This document shows positions 1-6,436 of a stretch of DNA of 9,861 bases, piece by piece. A program made the translations under genes and the position numbers. The DNA is from Bacteroidota bacterium (lineage in GTDB: Bacteria > Bacteroidota > Bacteroidia > UBA8524), in the NCBI GenBank assembly GCA_003531115.1, contig DQHT01000064.1:1-9861 (forward strand), in the 5' to 3' direction. The notes beneath the pieces are model-generated. The model had not been told where the DNA came from. It did no database searches and saw nothing but the letters and a program-made list of their open reading frames with translations. How positions within the stretch are numbered: position 1 is the first letter of the stretch; each line of letters opens with the position of its first letter.

Positions 1-2
1 CG

Positions 3-887
3 CATAAATCCAATACCCTTCGGGAGGCAACGGCACAAGCCATTCTAACGGTGGGAAGCACCGCTACCATGGAACGCATTCGCCAAAACAGCGTGCCGAA
101 GGGGAATATTTTCGATATGGCCAAGGCAGCCGGACTCCTGGGCGTAAAAAAGACCCCCGACCTGTTACCGGATTGTCATCCACTGCCTATTGAATTTACG
201 GGCATCGAATACGTGTTACACGAACAAAGTATCGAGATCCTGCTAACAGTAAAAACGATCTATAAAACGGGTGTAGAGGTAGAAGCCATGCATGGAGCCA
301 GTATAGTGGCACTGACCATGTACGACATGCTCAAGCCCATCGATAAGCAGGTGGAGATTGGCTGCATTCGCCTGCTCTCCAAAACAGGAGGCAAATCATC
401 TTATAAAATTGAAAATCAAGGCCTTAAAGCTTTGGTAGTTGTTTGCTCCGATTCGGTGTCTGAAGGAGTAGCAGAAGATAGTTCCGGGAAACGAATCATG
501 GAGAAATTGGCAGCCTTGGAAATAGAAGCTAGCCTGGAAATAATTCCTGATGAGGCAGACGCCATTCGCGGCGCGCTCGAAAAGGCAAAAGCCGATTTGA
601 TTATCTATACCGGTGGCACCGGAGTGGGGCCGCGCGATATTACGCCCGATACCCTGGCGCCATTGCTCGATATGCGGTTGGATGGGGTGGAAGAACAGAT
701 GCGCCGCTACGGACAAGAACGTACCCCTTATGCCATGTTCTCACGCTCTTTGGCAGGCATAAAAAACAAACGAGTGGTATTGGCCTTGCCAGGCTCGAGT
801 AAAGGGGTGCAAGAATGTTTGGAAGCGGTATTCCCATCTATTTTGCATCTTTTTCATGTATTGAAAGGAAATCGCCATGACGCATAA
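3..887 (+). CDS. moaCB: Bifunctional MoaC / MoaB-Mog-like molybdenum cofactor protein, 5'-partial
   Basis: A fusion of two molybdenum cofactor enzymes. The first ~130 visible residues are MoaC (cyclic pyranopterin monophosphate synthase): HKSNTLREATAQA at the edge, PKGN with the conserved Lys, DCHPLP with the His at nt 177-179, TGVEVEAM with the two Glu, and YDMLK. All residues I expect in the MoaC active site are present. From about nt 420 a MoaB/MogA domain follows (CSDSVSEG, TGGTG, PRDITPD, ALPGSSKGVQEC). The PRDITPD, TPYAMFSRSLAGI and ECLEAVFPSILH stretches resemble plant Cnx1G and MogA more than E. coli MoaB, so I infer molybdopterin adenylylation. The frame is open to the contig edge, and the alignment with MoaC (..VDxS-HKS..) shows only some 5-15 residues are missing. 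The GTG at 51 is inside the MoaC fold and is not the start. The stop overlaps moaA by 11 nt. MoaC-MoaB fusions are known in Bacteroidota. Confidence 0.95.
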   Translation, partial: HKSNTLREATAQAILTVGSTATMERIRQNSVPKGNIFDMAKAAGLLGVKKTPDLLPDCHPLPIEFTGIEYVLHEQSIEILLTVKTIYKTGVEVEAMHGASIVALTMYDMLKPIDKQVEIGCIRLLSKTGGKSSYKIENQGLKALVVVCSDSVSEGVAEDSSGKRIMEKLAALEIEASLEIIPDEADAIRGALEKAKADLIIYTGGTGVGPRDITPDTLAPLLDMRLDGVEEQMRRYGQERTPYAMFSRSLAGIKNKRVVLALPGSSKGVQECLEAVFPSILHLFHVLKGNRHDA

Positions 888-1869
888 AACACCTCAAATT
901 GTTGATCAGCACGGAAGGCCGCATACTTATTTGCGTATCTCCCTGACCGATCGCTGCAATTTGCGTTGCTTTTATTGCATGCCGGAAGAAGGTATTGAAT
1001 TAACCGAAAGGGCCCATATAATGAGCCTCGAAGAAATTATTTCCATCGCCAAAACCTTTGTTGGCCTCGGCGTGGATACCATTCGCCTTACCGGTGGCGA
1101 ACCCTTATTGCGTAAAAATTTCGCCTTCCTTCTCGAAGAATTGAGCAAGCTGGGTGTCACGCTCAAACTCACAACCAACGGAATATTGTTGGATAAGTAT
1201 TTTGATCTCTTTGAAAAGGTGGGCTTGAAAAAAATTAATGTGAGCCTCGATACCCTCGACAAAGCCAAAGCTGCATTTATTACTAAACGCGATTATTTCG
1301 ATCGTATCATGCTGAATGTTCAAACAGCCATTAAAAGAGGCTTTGAAATCAAGCTGAATGTGGTGCTCATTAAAGGCACCAACGACATGGAGATCCTGGA
1401 TTTTATCCGGCTTACCAAAGAGGAAAATATCCAGGTAAAGTTCATTGAATTTATGCCTTTTAAAGGCAATCAGTGGGACTGGAGCAAAGGTGTGAGCGAA
1501 GAAGAGATTCTGCAAATTGCAGGCGAGCACTTTGAAGGAGTTAAAGCTTTGGAGAATGGTCCGCATAGCACCTCAAAAAATTTCAGAGTAGCTGGGCATC
1601 TTGGGAGTTTTGGCATAATAAGCACCATTACCAACCCGTTTTGTTCCGGGTGCAACCGCATTCGCCTTACAGCTGATGGGAAAATGAAAAACTGCCTTTT
1701 TGCTAATTCCGAAACCGATTTGTTAAGTCAACATAGGGCGGGGGTTCCTTTAGAACCATTGATTATGCGTAGTATTCTGGATAAGAAATTCTCTCGGGAT
1801 GGCATGGACCTTAAAATGGATGCCGGGCATTATGAGCAAAACCGATCGATGATAGCAATTGGGGGATAA
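877..1869 (+). CDS. moaA: GTP 3',8-cyclase MoaA (radical SAM)
   Basis: Catalyses the first step of molybdenum cofactor synthesis, the radical SAM rearrangement of GTP to 3',8-cyclo-7,8-dihydro-GTP, which MoaC then converts to cPMP. At 330 aa it has the usual family length. The N-terminal CxxxCxxC motif (Cys27, Cys31, Cys34) holds the SAM-binding 4Fe-4S cluster, and the GGEP SAM motif is at residues 73-76. The second, substrate-binding cluster is given by Cys256, Cys259 (FCSGCNRIRLT) and Cys273. The protein ends in Gly-Gly, the C-terminal double glycine needed for MoaA catalysis. The ATG lies inside the end of the moaCB frame, 7 nt after a purine-rich AAAGGA (864-869). This is a recognisable Shine-Dalgarno in a phylum that often lacks one and suggests coupled translation. 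The stop codon shares its last A with the moeA start (TAATG). Confidence 0.97.
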   Translation: MTHKTPQIVDQHGRPHTYLRISLTDRCNLRCFYCMPEEGIELTERAHIMSLEEIISIAKTFVGLGVDTIRLTGGEPLLRKNFAFLLEELSKLGVTLKLTTNGILLDKYFDLFEKVGLKKINVSLDTLDKAKAAFITKRDYFDRIMLNVQTAIKRGFEIKLNVVLIKGTNDMEILDFIRLTKEENIQVKFIEFMPFKGNQWDWSKGVSEEEILQIAGEHFEGVKALENGPHSTSKNFRVAGHLGSFGIISTITNPFCSGCNRIRLTADGKMKNCLFANSETDLLSQHRAGVPLEPLIMRSILDKKFSRDGMDLKMDAGHYEQNRSMIAIGG

Positions 1870-3035
1870 TGGTACGCGTTGAAGAAGCATTACAAAAAAT
1901 CACCTCACAAGAGGTTCCTTTAGAAACAGCTACCTATGCTGTTTTCGAAAGCCTCGGCTATTGTTTGGCAGAAACAATATATGCGCCCTTTGATTTGCCC
2001 TCTTTCGACAATTCGGCCATGGATGGTTATGCCATTTGTGGATCAGGCACCACGTTTAAACTCAAGGGGGAAGTTGCTGCAGGCGATACCGGCACCTATT
2101 CCTTAAATGAAGGCGAAGCCCTGCGAATATTTACAGGTGCACGCACTCCGGAGAATACCACGGCTGTGATCATGCAAGAGCACACGCGCCTTGAAGCAAA
2201 TACGGTATGCTTAGAAAAGGAGTACCATGCCGGACAAAATGTTCGGAAACAGGGTACGGAATTAGCCGCCGGACAGGAGGTTTTTCCAATCGGACATCAA
2301 CTCACTCCTGCCAGCATCGGTTTATTGAGCAGTTTGGGATTTGCTTCCATAAAAGGATACAGGCAGCCACGCGTCCATATTTTGGTTACAGGCGATGAAC
2401 TGGTAGCACCAGGAGCTCCTTTAAAACCCGGGCAAATTTATGAGTCGAATGGAGCCACCCTTGCAGCGGTATTGCAGCAGTTCGGAATAAAGGCGATTGC
2501 TATTTATGCCATCAAAGACCAGCTCGAGGCCCTTAGCCAACAAGTGGTAAAGAGCTTAAAAGAAGCAGATTTTATCCTTATTAGCGGAGGCATATCGGTT
2601 GGTGAATACGATTTTACCAAAAAAGCCCTGGAGCAAAATGGGGTGGAGGAAGTGTTTTATAAAGTGAAACAGAAACCTGGCAAACCACTTTGGTTTGGTA
2701 AAAAAGCCAATCGGTTTGTATTTGCCTTACCGGGAAATCCGGCTTCAGCCTTAACGTGTTTTTATATTTATGCATGGCCTTTGTTACAGAAATTTCAGGG
2801 ATTGCCGGCTACCGGCCTGACTCGACAAAAGGTATCGATTACCCATAATTATAAGGCAAACCCAGAGCGTCCGGAATTTTTAAAGGCCAAAATCGAACAA
2901 GAAAAAGTAACGATTTTAGAGGGACAAAGTTCTTCGATGATTTTTTCCATGGCCCTTGCCAATGCTTTGGTATTTACAGGCTCCCTGAATGAAATGAGAG
3001 CTGGCGACGAGGTGGAATGTATTTTAATCCCCTAG
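1869..3035 (+). CDS. moeA: Molybdopterin molybdenumtransferase MoeA
   Basis: Inserts molybdate into adenylylated molybdopterin, the last step of Mo-cofactor formation, and so acts directly after the Mog-like half of the fusion encoded first in this operon. At 388 aa it is a little shorter than the usual ~400-410. Visible motifs are FDNSAMDGYA (46-55), IFTGARTPE (87-95), VIMQEHT (100-106), TPASIGLLSSLGF (146-158, hinge to the catalytic domain), VTGDELVAPG (173-182), GQIYESNG (188-195), ISGGISVGEYDFT (238-250, the MPT-binding domain signature), KQKPGKP (267-273) and ALPGNPASA (286-294). The C-terminal MoeA domain IV runs from about 318 to the end. The start ATG overlaps the moaA stop by one base, so translation is almost certainly coupled. 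No truncation or missing motif was seen. Confidence 0.96.
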   Translation: MVRVEEALQKITSQEVPLETATYAVFESLGYCLAETIYAPFDLPSFDNSAMDGYAICGSGTTFKLKGEVAAGDTGTYSLNEGEALRIFTGARTPENTTAVIMQEHTRLEANTVCLEKEYHAGQNVRKQGTELAAGQEVFPIGHQLTPASIGLLSSLGFASIKGYRQPRVHILVTGDELVAPGAPLKPGQIYESNGATLAAVLQQFGIKAIAIYAIKDQLEALSQQVVKSLKEADFILISGGISVGEYDFTKKALEQNGVEEVFYKVKQKPGKPLWFGKKANRFVFALPGNPASALTCFYIYAWPLLQKFQGLPATGLTRQKVSITHNYKANPERPEFLKAKIEQEKVTILEGQSSSMIFSMALANALVFTGSLNEMRAGDEVECILIP

Positions 3036-3044
3036 ACCCGGAGC

Positions 3045-3797
3045 ATGGAAGCTTATCTGCCCTTATTGTTTTTTATCATCGCCTTTTTATATGCCACGGT
3101 TGGTTTTGGTGGTGGTTCCAGCTACCTGGCCCTACTCAGTATCTTTCTTGTCGATTTTTACGAAATCCGCTCCACCGCTTTGATTTTAAACCTGTGTGTG
3201 GTAAGCATTGGTACCCTGTTTTATATCCGCCATCGGGTATTTAATTGGAAAGAATTTTGGCCCTTTTTGGTGGCCAGTGTACCTGTGGCATATTTGGGAG
3301 CCATGATAAAATTAAGCGACCATGTCTTTTTTCTGGTGCTGGGCGTTTTATTAATCCTTAGCGGACTGGCCTTATTGCACAAGTATTTAAAAACTGTTCT
3401 CGTAAGTCGGGAGTTTAAACTTCCCTTGCAATTGGGCATTGGTGGAGCCATTGGTTTTTTTGCGGGCCTTACCGGAATCGGAGGAGGCATTTATCTTTCA
3501 CCCGTTTTAAATATGATGGGATGGAAAGATGCACGCAAGGTAGCCTCCCTTGCTTCGGTGTTTATCCTGGTGAACTCCCTTTCGGGATTAGCCGGACTTA
3601 TTCGCAGCGATTCCCTGGTGCTTCACACATCGTTTACCCTGAAATTAGCCGTGGCAGTGGCCTTGGGAGGAGGCATCGGAGCCTATATGGCCAACCGTAA
3701 GTTCAATACTAAAATAATTGGATTATTAACCGCCGTTTTGGTAATCTATATAGGATTGCGACTGATTCTCCTCCATTTATGGGGGATTGAGATATAG
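3045..3797 (+). CDS. TSUP-family (TauE/SafE, DUF81) membrane transporter
   Basis: A 250-aa integral membrane protein of the TSUP family, with some seven or eight hydrophobic helices (roughly 4-18, 42-60, 71-88, 94-112, 128-142, 167-185, 197-215, 223-245). The family's internal duplication is visible: VGFGGGSSYLAL (19-30) is mirrored by TGIGGGIYLSP (143-153), each followed by a loop and a helix rich in small residues. Characterised members export sulfite, sulfonates or related anions, but the substrate cannot be read from this sequence. It starts 9 nt after the moeA stop. A GGAG sits only one base before the ATG, too close for a normal Shine-Dalgarno, so it probably depends on coupling. Its place at the end of a Mo-cofactor operon suggests a link to an oxyanion or sulfur role, for example sulfite handling beside a molybdoenzyme, but that is inference only. 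Confidence 0.88.
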   Translation: MEAYLPLLFFIIAFLYATVGFGGGSSYLALLSIFLVDFYEIRSTALILNLCVVSIGTLFYIRHRVFNWKEFWPFLVASVPVAYLGAMIKLSDHVFFLVLGVLLILSGLALLHKYLKTVLVSREFKLPLQLGIGGAIGFFAGLTGIGGGIYLSPVLNMMGWKDARKVASLASVFILVNSLSGLAGLIRSDSLVLHTSFTLKLAVAVALGGGIGAYMANRKFNTKIIGLLTAVLVIYIGLRLILLHLWGIEI

Positions 3798-3926
3798 GGG
3801 AGAGGAAATTAAGAAATCAACTTTTTTGAATGCCAATGCACGCGTAAGGAAGGTTTTGCATTCATAGTAAACGAAAGGTTACTGGAAAGAAATTCGAAGG
3901 AGGAAGTTTCATAATATGAAGACGAT
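3798..3926. other. Convergent intergenic region with weak hairpins
   Basis: This 129-nt gap separates the convergent transporter and hipA ends, where terminators would be expected. I see a 7-bp inverted repeat TGAATGC (3827-3833) / GCATTCA (3858-3864) with a 24-nt loop and a 5-bp AGTAA/TTACT pair (3866-3870 / 3879-3883). Neither is a strong GC-rich stem followed by a T-run, so no intrinsic terminator is called with confidence. No small ORF stands out. Confidence 0.4.
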
Positions 3927-5198
3927 TTAACAAGATGTTGTAATCGAAAACGCCTTGGATTTCGTTTCGCATTCTGAATTCGGTATGCCTAAATTCTTTG
4001 CCAGGTCTCTCCAACCCTTTACAGCAACTAAAACTTCCTTGATGATTTCATTTGCTCTATTTTCTGATAATCTAAAAAAAGAGGAAACCTGCATTGCAAG
4101 CTGTAAATCAAGCGAATTATCGCTCTCAGAAATGTTAAGACTCAAACCGGTACCCGTTTCTACCGGATTCAAGTCATAAGCCGGTGACAAGGTCCAACCT
4201 TTTGGCGATAGTATAAAACCATGATTCCGTAAATGATCGTCCGTATTGGACACACAAATATTGAATACAATTCTTCTCCATAGTTCCTCCAGATCTGCGT
4301 CGACGTCTGCACCATGACTTGTTATAAAATCAACCAAGTCCAAATAGCTGGCCCCTTCTTGTCCATCTGTATAACCCAGCATAGTCATGGCTGACGAAAA
4401 ATGAATCCTTTCACCGGAAGAAGTTCGGTCAAATCGCTTCGTAAGGTAAGTATGGTGTTTGCTGGAGAATTTTTTGGCTATGTTCTCGGACATTGATATA
4501 CCTGCAGCTCTGGCAAGTTCAGAAGTCACCATTTCCCAGGCTCCAATATCCATTTTATCATTCGTGCTGGGAAACTTTGCAATCCATAATTGCCCCTCTT
4601 TATCAATTATGCTCGCTTTTGGTCTTGCCCCACCCAAAGAGGAGCCGGGAGCCACTAACATGTTCAGCCAATTCAGATAGTCAGGATCATTTATTACATC
4701 TTCGTGTTCCAACCGTAAACTGATTTCCTCCAATTCACGAATGGAAGACCAGGGCGGTGATGCCATCGTTTTGTTATTATCCAAAAACGGACCTCCCGGC
4801 TCTAGCCTGAAACGTAAGCCCCCCATGCGATGGCCATCATAAAGGCCTAACAAATAGTCTGTTTCATACAAATTCTGCTCTGGCCTTTTTTCCTTCCGTG
4901 CAAGAGCGGCTTCGCGTCCTCTCATCAGGATACGCCCCCACCTGTCAGGAGAAGAATCCAGGAACAAACCAAAATTTGATTTACCATCGTTCAGGTAGTG
5001 CGGACCTGAATACATTTCAAGATCAGGGTCTAACACCTGCGCATATTCAGATTGCAGCCAGGTTTCCTCGTATTCAAATGAGAAAACTTCCTTGCCTCGT
5101 AATAATTCCGAATGCAGTTTGCCCATCAGGATTGGTTCTGATATTCCAATCCAATGTGCAAAGACATATACATCTCTTTTGTTATTCCTACTACTCAT
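3927..5198 (-). CDS. hipA: HipA-family serine/threonine kinase toxin
   Basis: A toxin of the HipBA type II toxin-antitoxin family. E. coli HipA phosphorylates glutamyl-tRNA synthetase and induces persistence; the target of this homologue is unknown. At 423 aa it is close to full length (E. coli ~440). The N-terminal HipA domain starts at about residue 9 (VYVFAHWIGISEPILMGKL). The glycine-rich loop APGSSLGGARPKA (183-195) carries Ser187, which aligns with the inactivating autophosphorylation Ser150 of E. coli HipA. WIAKFP gives the ATP-binding Lys208. The catalytic loop SNTDDHLRNHGF (317-328) gives Asp320 and Asn325, and LSPAYDLNP gives Asp342 of the metal-binding motif. All kinase residues are intact, so an active toxin is expected. 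The ATG overlaps the hipB stop as ATGA (5195-5198), the usual antitoxin-first coupled layout. It runs opposite to the Mo-cofactor operon and is independent of it. Confidence 0.95.
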   Translation of the reverse strand: MSSRNNKRDVYVFAHWIGISEPILMGKLHSELLRGKEVFSFEYEETWLQSEYAQVLDPDLEMYSGPHYLNDGKSNFGLFLDSSPDRWGRILMRGREAALARKEKRPEQNLYETDYLLGLYDGHRMGGLRFRLEPGGPFLDNNKTMASPPWSSIRELEEISLRLEHEDVINDPDYLNWLNMLVAPGSSLGGARPKASIIDKEGQLWIAKFPSTNDKMDIGAWEMVTSELARAAGISMSENIAKKFSSKHHTYLTKRFDRTSSGERIHFSSAMTMLGYTDGQEGASYLDLVDFITSHGADVDADLEELWRRIVFNICVSNTDDHLRNHGFILSPKGWTLSPAYDLNPVETGTGLSLNISESDNSLDLQLAMQVSSFFRLSENRANEIIKEVLVAVKGWRDLAKNLGIPNSECETKSKAFSITTSC

Positions 5199-5518
5199 GA
5201 CTCTTCACTTCGCTTTGGTGCTCGCTTTTTTGCATTAAGCTTGGCATCCTGTAGTTTTCTTCCTAATTTATCGTCCAAAGCCAGCTCCAGGAAATCCTGT
5301 TCAAGTCCCAACACTTTCAATACATTCAAGTATTGACCAATACCAACTCCCGGGTGTCCGTTTTCAATTTTCACTAATGTAGATCGTCCCATTCCAGCCC
5401 GTTCAGCAACTTGAGCACTGCTCAGTTTGCGCCTTAATCGAGCAAATCGAATATTCTCTCCGAATTCAGTCAGAATTTTTTGAATCCTGGGAAGTAATGT
5501 CGGTGATTTATTTGCCAT
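5195..5518 (-). CDS. hipB: HipB-like XRE-family antitoxin / autorepressor
   Basis: A 107-aa helix-turn-helix protein placed directly before hipA, with a 4-nt ATGA overlap, and so its cognate antitoxin. The XRE/Cro-C1 domain spans about residues 17-75: FGENIRFARLRRKLSSAQV is helix 1 into helix 2, VAERAGMGRSTLVKIENG the helix-turn-helix, and LNVLKVLGL the closing helix. The C-terminal third (KLGRKLQDAKLNAKKRAPKR) is strongly basic and likely flexible. HipB proteins form dimers that bind palindromic operators, repress their own operon and bind HipA. The start ATG (5516-5518) was chosen because it opens the fold without excess sequence and sits about a dozen bases after a candidate promoter. The same ATG lies inside the left arm of a 64-bp dyad, described separately. 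Confidence 0.92.
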   Translation of the reverse strand: MANKSPTLLPRIQKILTEFGENIRFARLRRKLSSAQVAERAGMGRSTLVKIENGHPGVGIGQYLNVLKVLGLEQDFLELALDDKLGRKLQDAKLNAKKRAPKRSEES

Positions 5519-5577
5519 AATGTTTTATTATAGGTACAAATATAATCATATTTGATTCTTTAATAATACATTATGGC
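5514..5577. promoter_or_regulatory. 64-bp interrupted dyad over the hipB start: candidate HipB operator
   Basis: All symmetric elements share one centre between 5545 and 5546. The outer arms are 5514-5533 (GCCATAATGTTTTATTATAG) and 5558-5577 (CTTTAATAATACATTATGGC), pairing at 18 of 20 positions. The inner arms CAAATAT (5537-5543) and ATATTTG (5548-5554) pair at 7 of 7. Over the whole 64 bp, 26 of 32 positions are complementary. The dyad fills nearly all of the gap between the small-ORF stop and hipB, and covers the candidate -7 box and the hipB start codon. HipB-type repressors are known to bind inverted repeats at their own promoter, so an autoregulatory operator is the leading interpretation. 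In read-through RNA from upstream it could also fold so that the hipB start is buried in the stem. Confidence 0.6.
5537..5544 (-). promoter_or_regulatory. Candidate -7 promoter element for hipBA
   Basis: On the minus strand this reads TATATTTG, an exact match to the Bacteroidota -7 consensus TAnnTTTG. It lies 18 nt before the hipB ATG, giving a leader of roughly a dozen bases. No clear TTG is seen at the expected distance of about 19-20 nt upstream, so the -33 element would be degenerate. It overlaps the inner 7-bp inverted repeat, so a repressor bound there would block transcription. Confidence 0.5.
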
Positions 5578-5585
5578 CCTTTGGC

Positions 5586-5738
5586 TTAGTAAAAGATGGC
5601 ATCATAGTCTTCCTGTAAACGTCTTGGTGATGCCATCAAGGAATTGCCTTTTTCATCCGGAGGATATAACCATAGCCCTCGCCTCAGTTTCTTTTTCGTT
5701 TTCCTTGGTAGTCTAAATTTATCCATGCCTTTCAGCAT
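5586..5738 (-). CDS. Small basic hypothetical protein (50 aa)
   Basis: An unrecognised 50-aa ORF reading MLKGMDKFRLPRK at its start and ending in QEDYDAIFY. The N-terminal half is very basic (RLPRKTKKKLRRG, 9-21). The second half is mixed, with LWLYPPDEKGN (22-32) and an acidic end. The composition looks like a real protein rather than a random frame: an ordered basic segment, WLYP turn residues, and a balanced polar C-terminus. A second in-frame Met at residue 5 (5724-5726) could be the true start. It reads in the same direction as hipBA, and its stop is 67 nt from the hipB ATG with the dyad in between. It could therefore be a third member of the toxin-antitoxin locus or an unrelated neighbour. 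No signal peptide or membrane segment is seen. No function is assigned. Confidence 0.55.
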   Translation of the reverse strand: MLKGMDKFRLPRKTKKKLRRGLWLYPPDEKGNSLMASPRRLQEDYDAIFY

Positions 5739-5903
5739 TTATCTTTGATAATATAGCTCAATTTTACCTTAGTTTTTAATCCCTTCCAACAAGCTATAAC
5801 CTTTATTTCAATCGCCCCAAATGTCATATTCCTGTCAAATTACCTGAATCACTGGTTTCCTTTATATGGGAACTGTAAATTTGATTGAATCAATGTTACA
5901 GCC
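5739..5903. other. AT-rich divergent intergenic leader
   Basis: This 165-nt stretch lies between the small minus-strand ORF and the plus-strand gene at 5904, and should contain two divergent promoters. The only clean element is the TAAATTTG box listed separately. A second plus-strand TAnnTTTG match, TATCTTTG (5740-5747), has no TTG at the right spacing. No convincing hairpin or ORF was seen. Confidence 0.4.
5876..5883 (+). promoter_or_regulatory. Candidate -7 promoter element for the 5904 gene
   Basis: TAAATTTG matches the Bacteroidota -7 consensus TAnnTTTG exactly and lies 20 nt before the ATG at 5904, leaving a short leader. Upstream, around 5853-5858, TGGTTT stands roughly where the -33 TTG is expected but does not match well. 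This is a plausible promoter on position and sequence only. Confidence 0.4.
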
Positions 5904-6413
5904 ATGTTTGAAGATGAGGAACCAGACGAATTCGAAGCAATTCGCTCCACACCCATTTACCTGAAGGGAATGGAAATTTGTACGCTTGCCCTGGAAATTG
6001 CTGACGTTATTGAATCGTCTTTGGAAAAACAAAGTTCAGAGGATAGCCAGATGTTTGGAAGTGGAATGGTGAACATGCTGCGCGAGAATGCTTTTATTAT
6101 TCCTGCTAAAATAGCCGGTGCCCATGTGCCCCTCTATGACCTGAAAATGGAAAATGCGGCCCTTATCCGAAAGGCGGCGCGTGAGTTACAGGCCACCACA
6201 TCGGGGATCAGGATGATTATGCCCGATACCGATACCGATTACCTTCAGCTCTTGCGCGACCATATCGAAGAATTCCGCGTCATTTTTGCCGAGTGGGTAA
6301 AGACCTTCGATCCTTTTGAATACATTATCGACCGTTGGGGTTTATTCAATCCGCCCGGCGTTAATTATGATGATCCCGATCCGGACCGGGATATTCTGTT
6401 TGATAAAGACTAG
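5904..6413 (+). CDS. Hypothetical acidic helical protein (169 aa)
   Basis: Not recognised as a named family. The N-terminus is very acidic (MFEDEEPDEFEAIRS). It is followed by what look like amphipathic helices: about 18-42 (YLKGMEICTLALEIADVIE), 53-76, 79-98 (DLKMENAALIRKAARELQ) and 112-135 (DYLQLLRDHIEEFRVIFAEW). This arrangement suggests a four-helix bundle, loosely like the 23S rRNA intervening-sequence (S23) fold, but I see no diagnostic motif and do not assign it. The tail (FDPFEYIIDRWGLFNPPG, then an Asp/Pro-rich end) is distinctive. There is no signal peptide or membrane segment, so it is probably cytosolic. The ATG lacks a Shine-Dalgarno, as is usual in this phylum, but has a candidate -7 box 20 nt upstream. 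It stands alone: the next gene is convergent, with only 23 nt between the stops. Confidence 0.8.
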   Translation: MFEDEEPDEFEAIRSTPIYLKGMEICTLALEIADVIESSLEKQSSEDSQMFGSGMVNMLRENAFIIPAKIAGAHVPLYDLKMENAALIRKAARELQATTSGIRMIMPDTDTDYLQLLRDHIEEFRVIFAEWVKTFDPFEYIIDRWGLFNPPGVNYDDPDPDRDILFDKD

Positions 6414-6436
6414 CCAGTTAAATAAACCAGGCAATG

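Noticed and set aside
51..53. GTG at 51 as the start of the MoaC-MoaB fusion
   Set aside because: The same frame is open to the contig edge and encodes conserved MoaC residues (HKSNTLREATAQA) upstream of this GTG, so the gene is 5'-truncated rather than starting here.
1105..1566. 153-codon minus-strand frame opposite moaA
   Set aside because: It lies wholly within moaA, which has complete catalytic motifs. The antisense translation has no recognisable motif and looks like a shadow frame.
3827..3864. Inverted repeat TGAATGC/GCATTCA between the transporter and hipA as an intrinsic terminator
   Set aside because: The stem is only 7 bp with a 24-nt loop and no following T-run on either strand. 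It is mentioned only as part of the intergenic description.
5514..5577. The dyad as a MITE or insertion-sequence remnant
   Set aside because: It is short, has no flanking target duplication that I can see, and all its parts are symmetric about one centre at the promoter, which fits an operator better.
5573..5716. 47-codon plus-strand frame beginning at the right arm of the hipB dyad
   Set aside because: It is antisense to the small basic ORF. Its translation (MALWLSKRWHHS.., hydrophobic Ser/Val-rich end) looks less protein-like, so I kept only the minus-strand frame.
5740..5747. TATCTTTG as a second promoter for the 5904 gene
   Set aside because: It matches TAnnTTTG, but no TTG is found at suitable spacing and it would give a leader of about 150 nt. 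The TAAATTTG at 5876-5883 is better placed.
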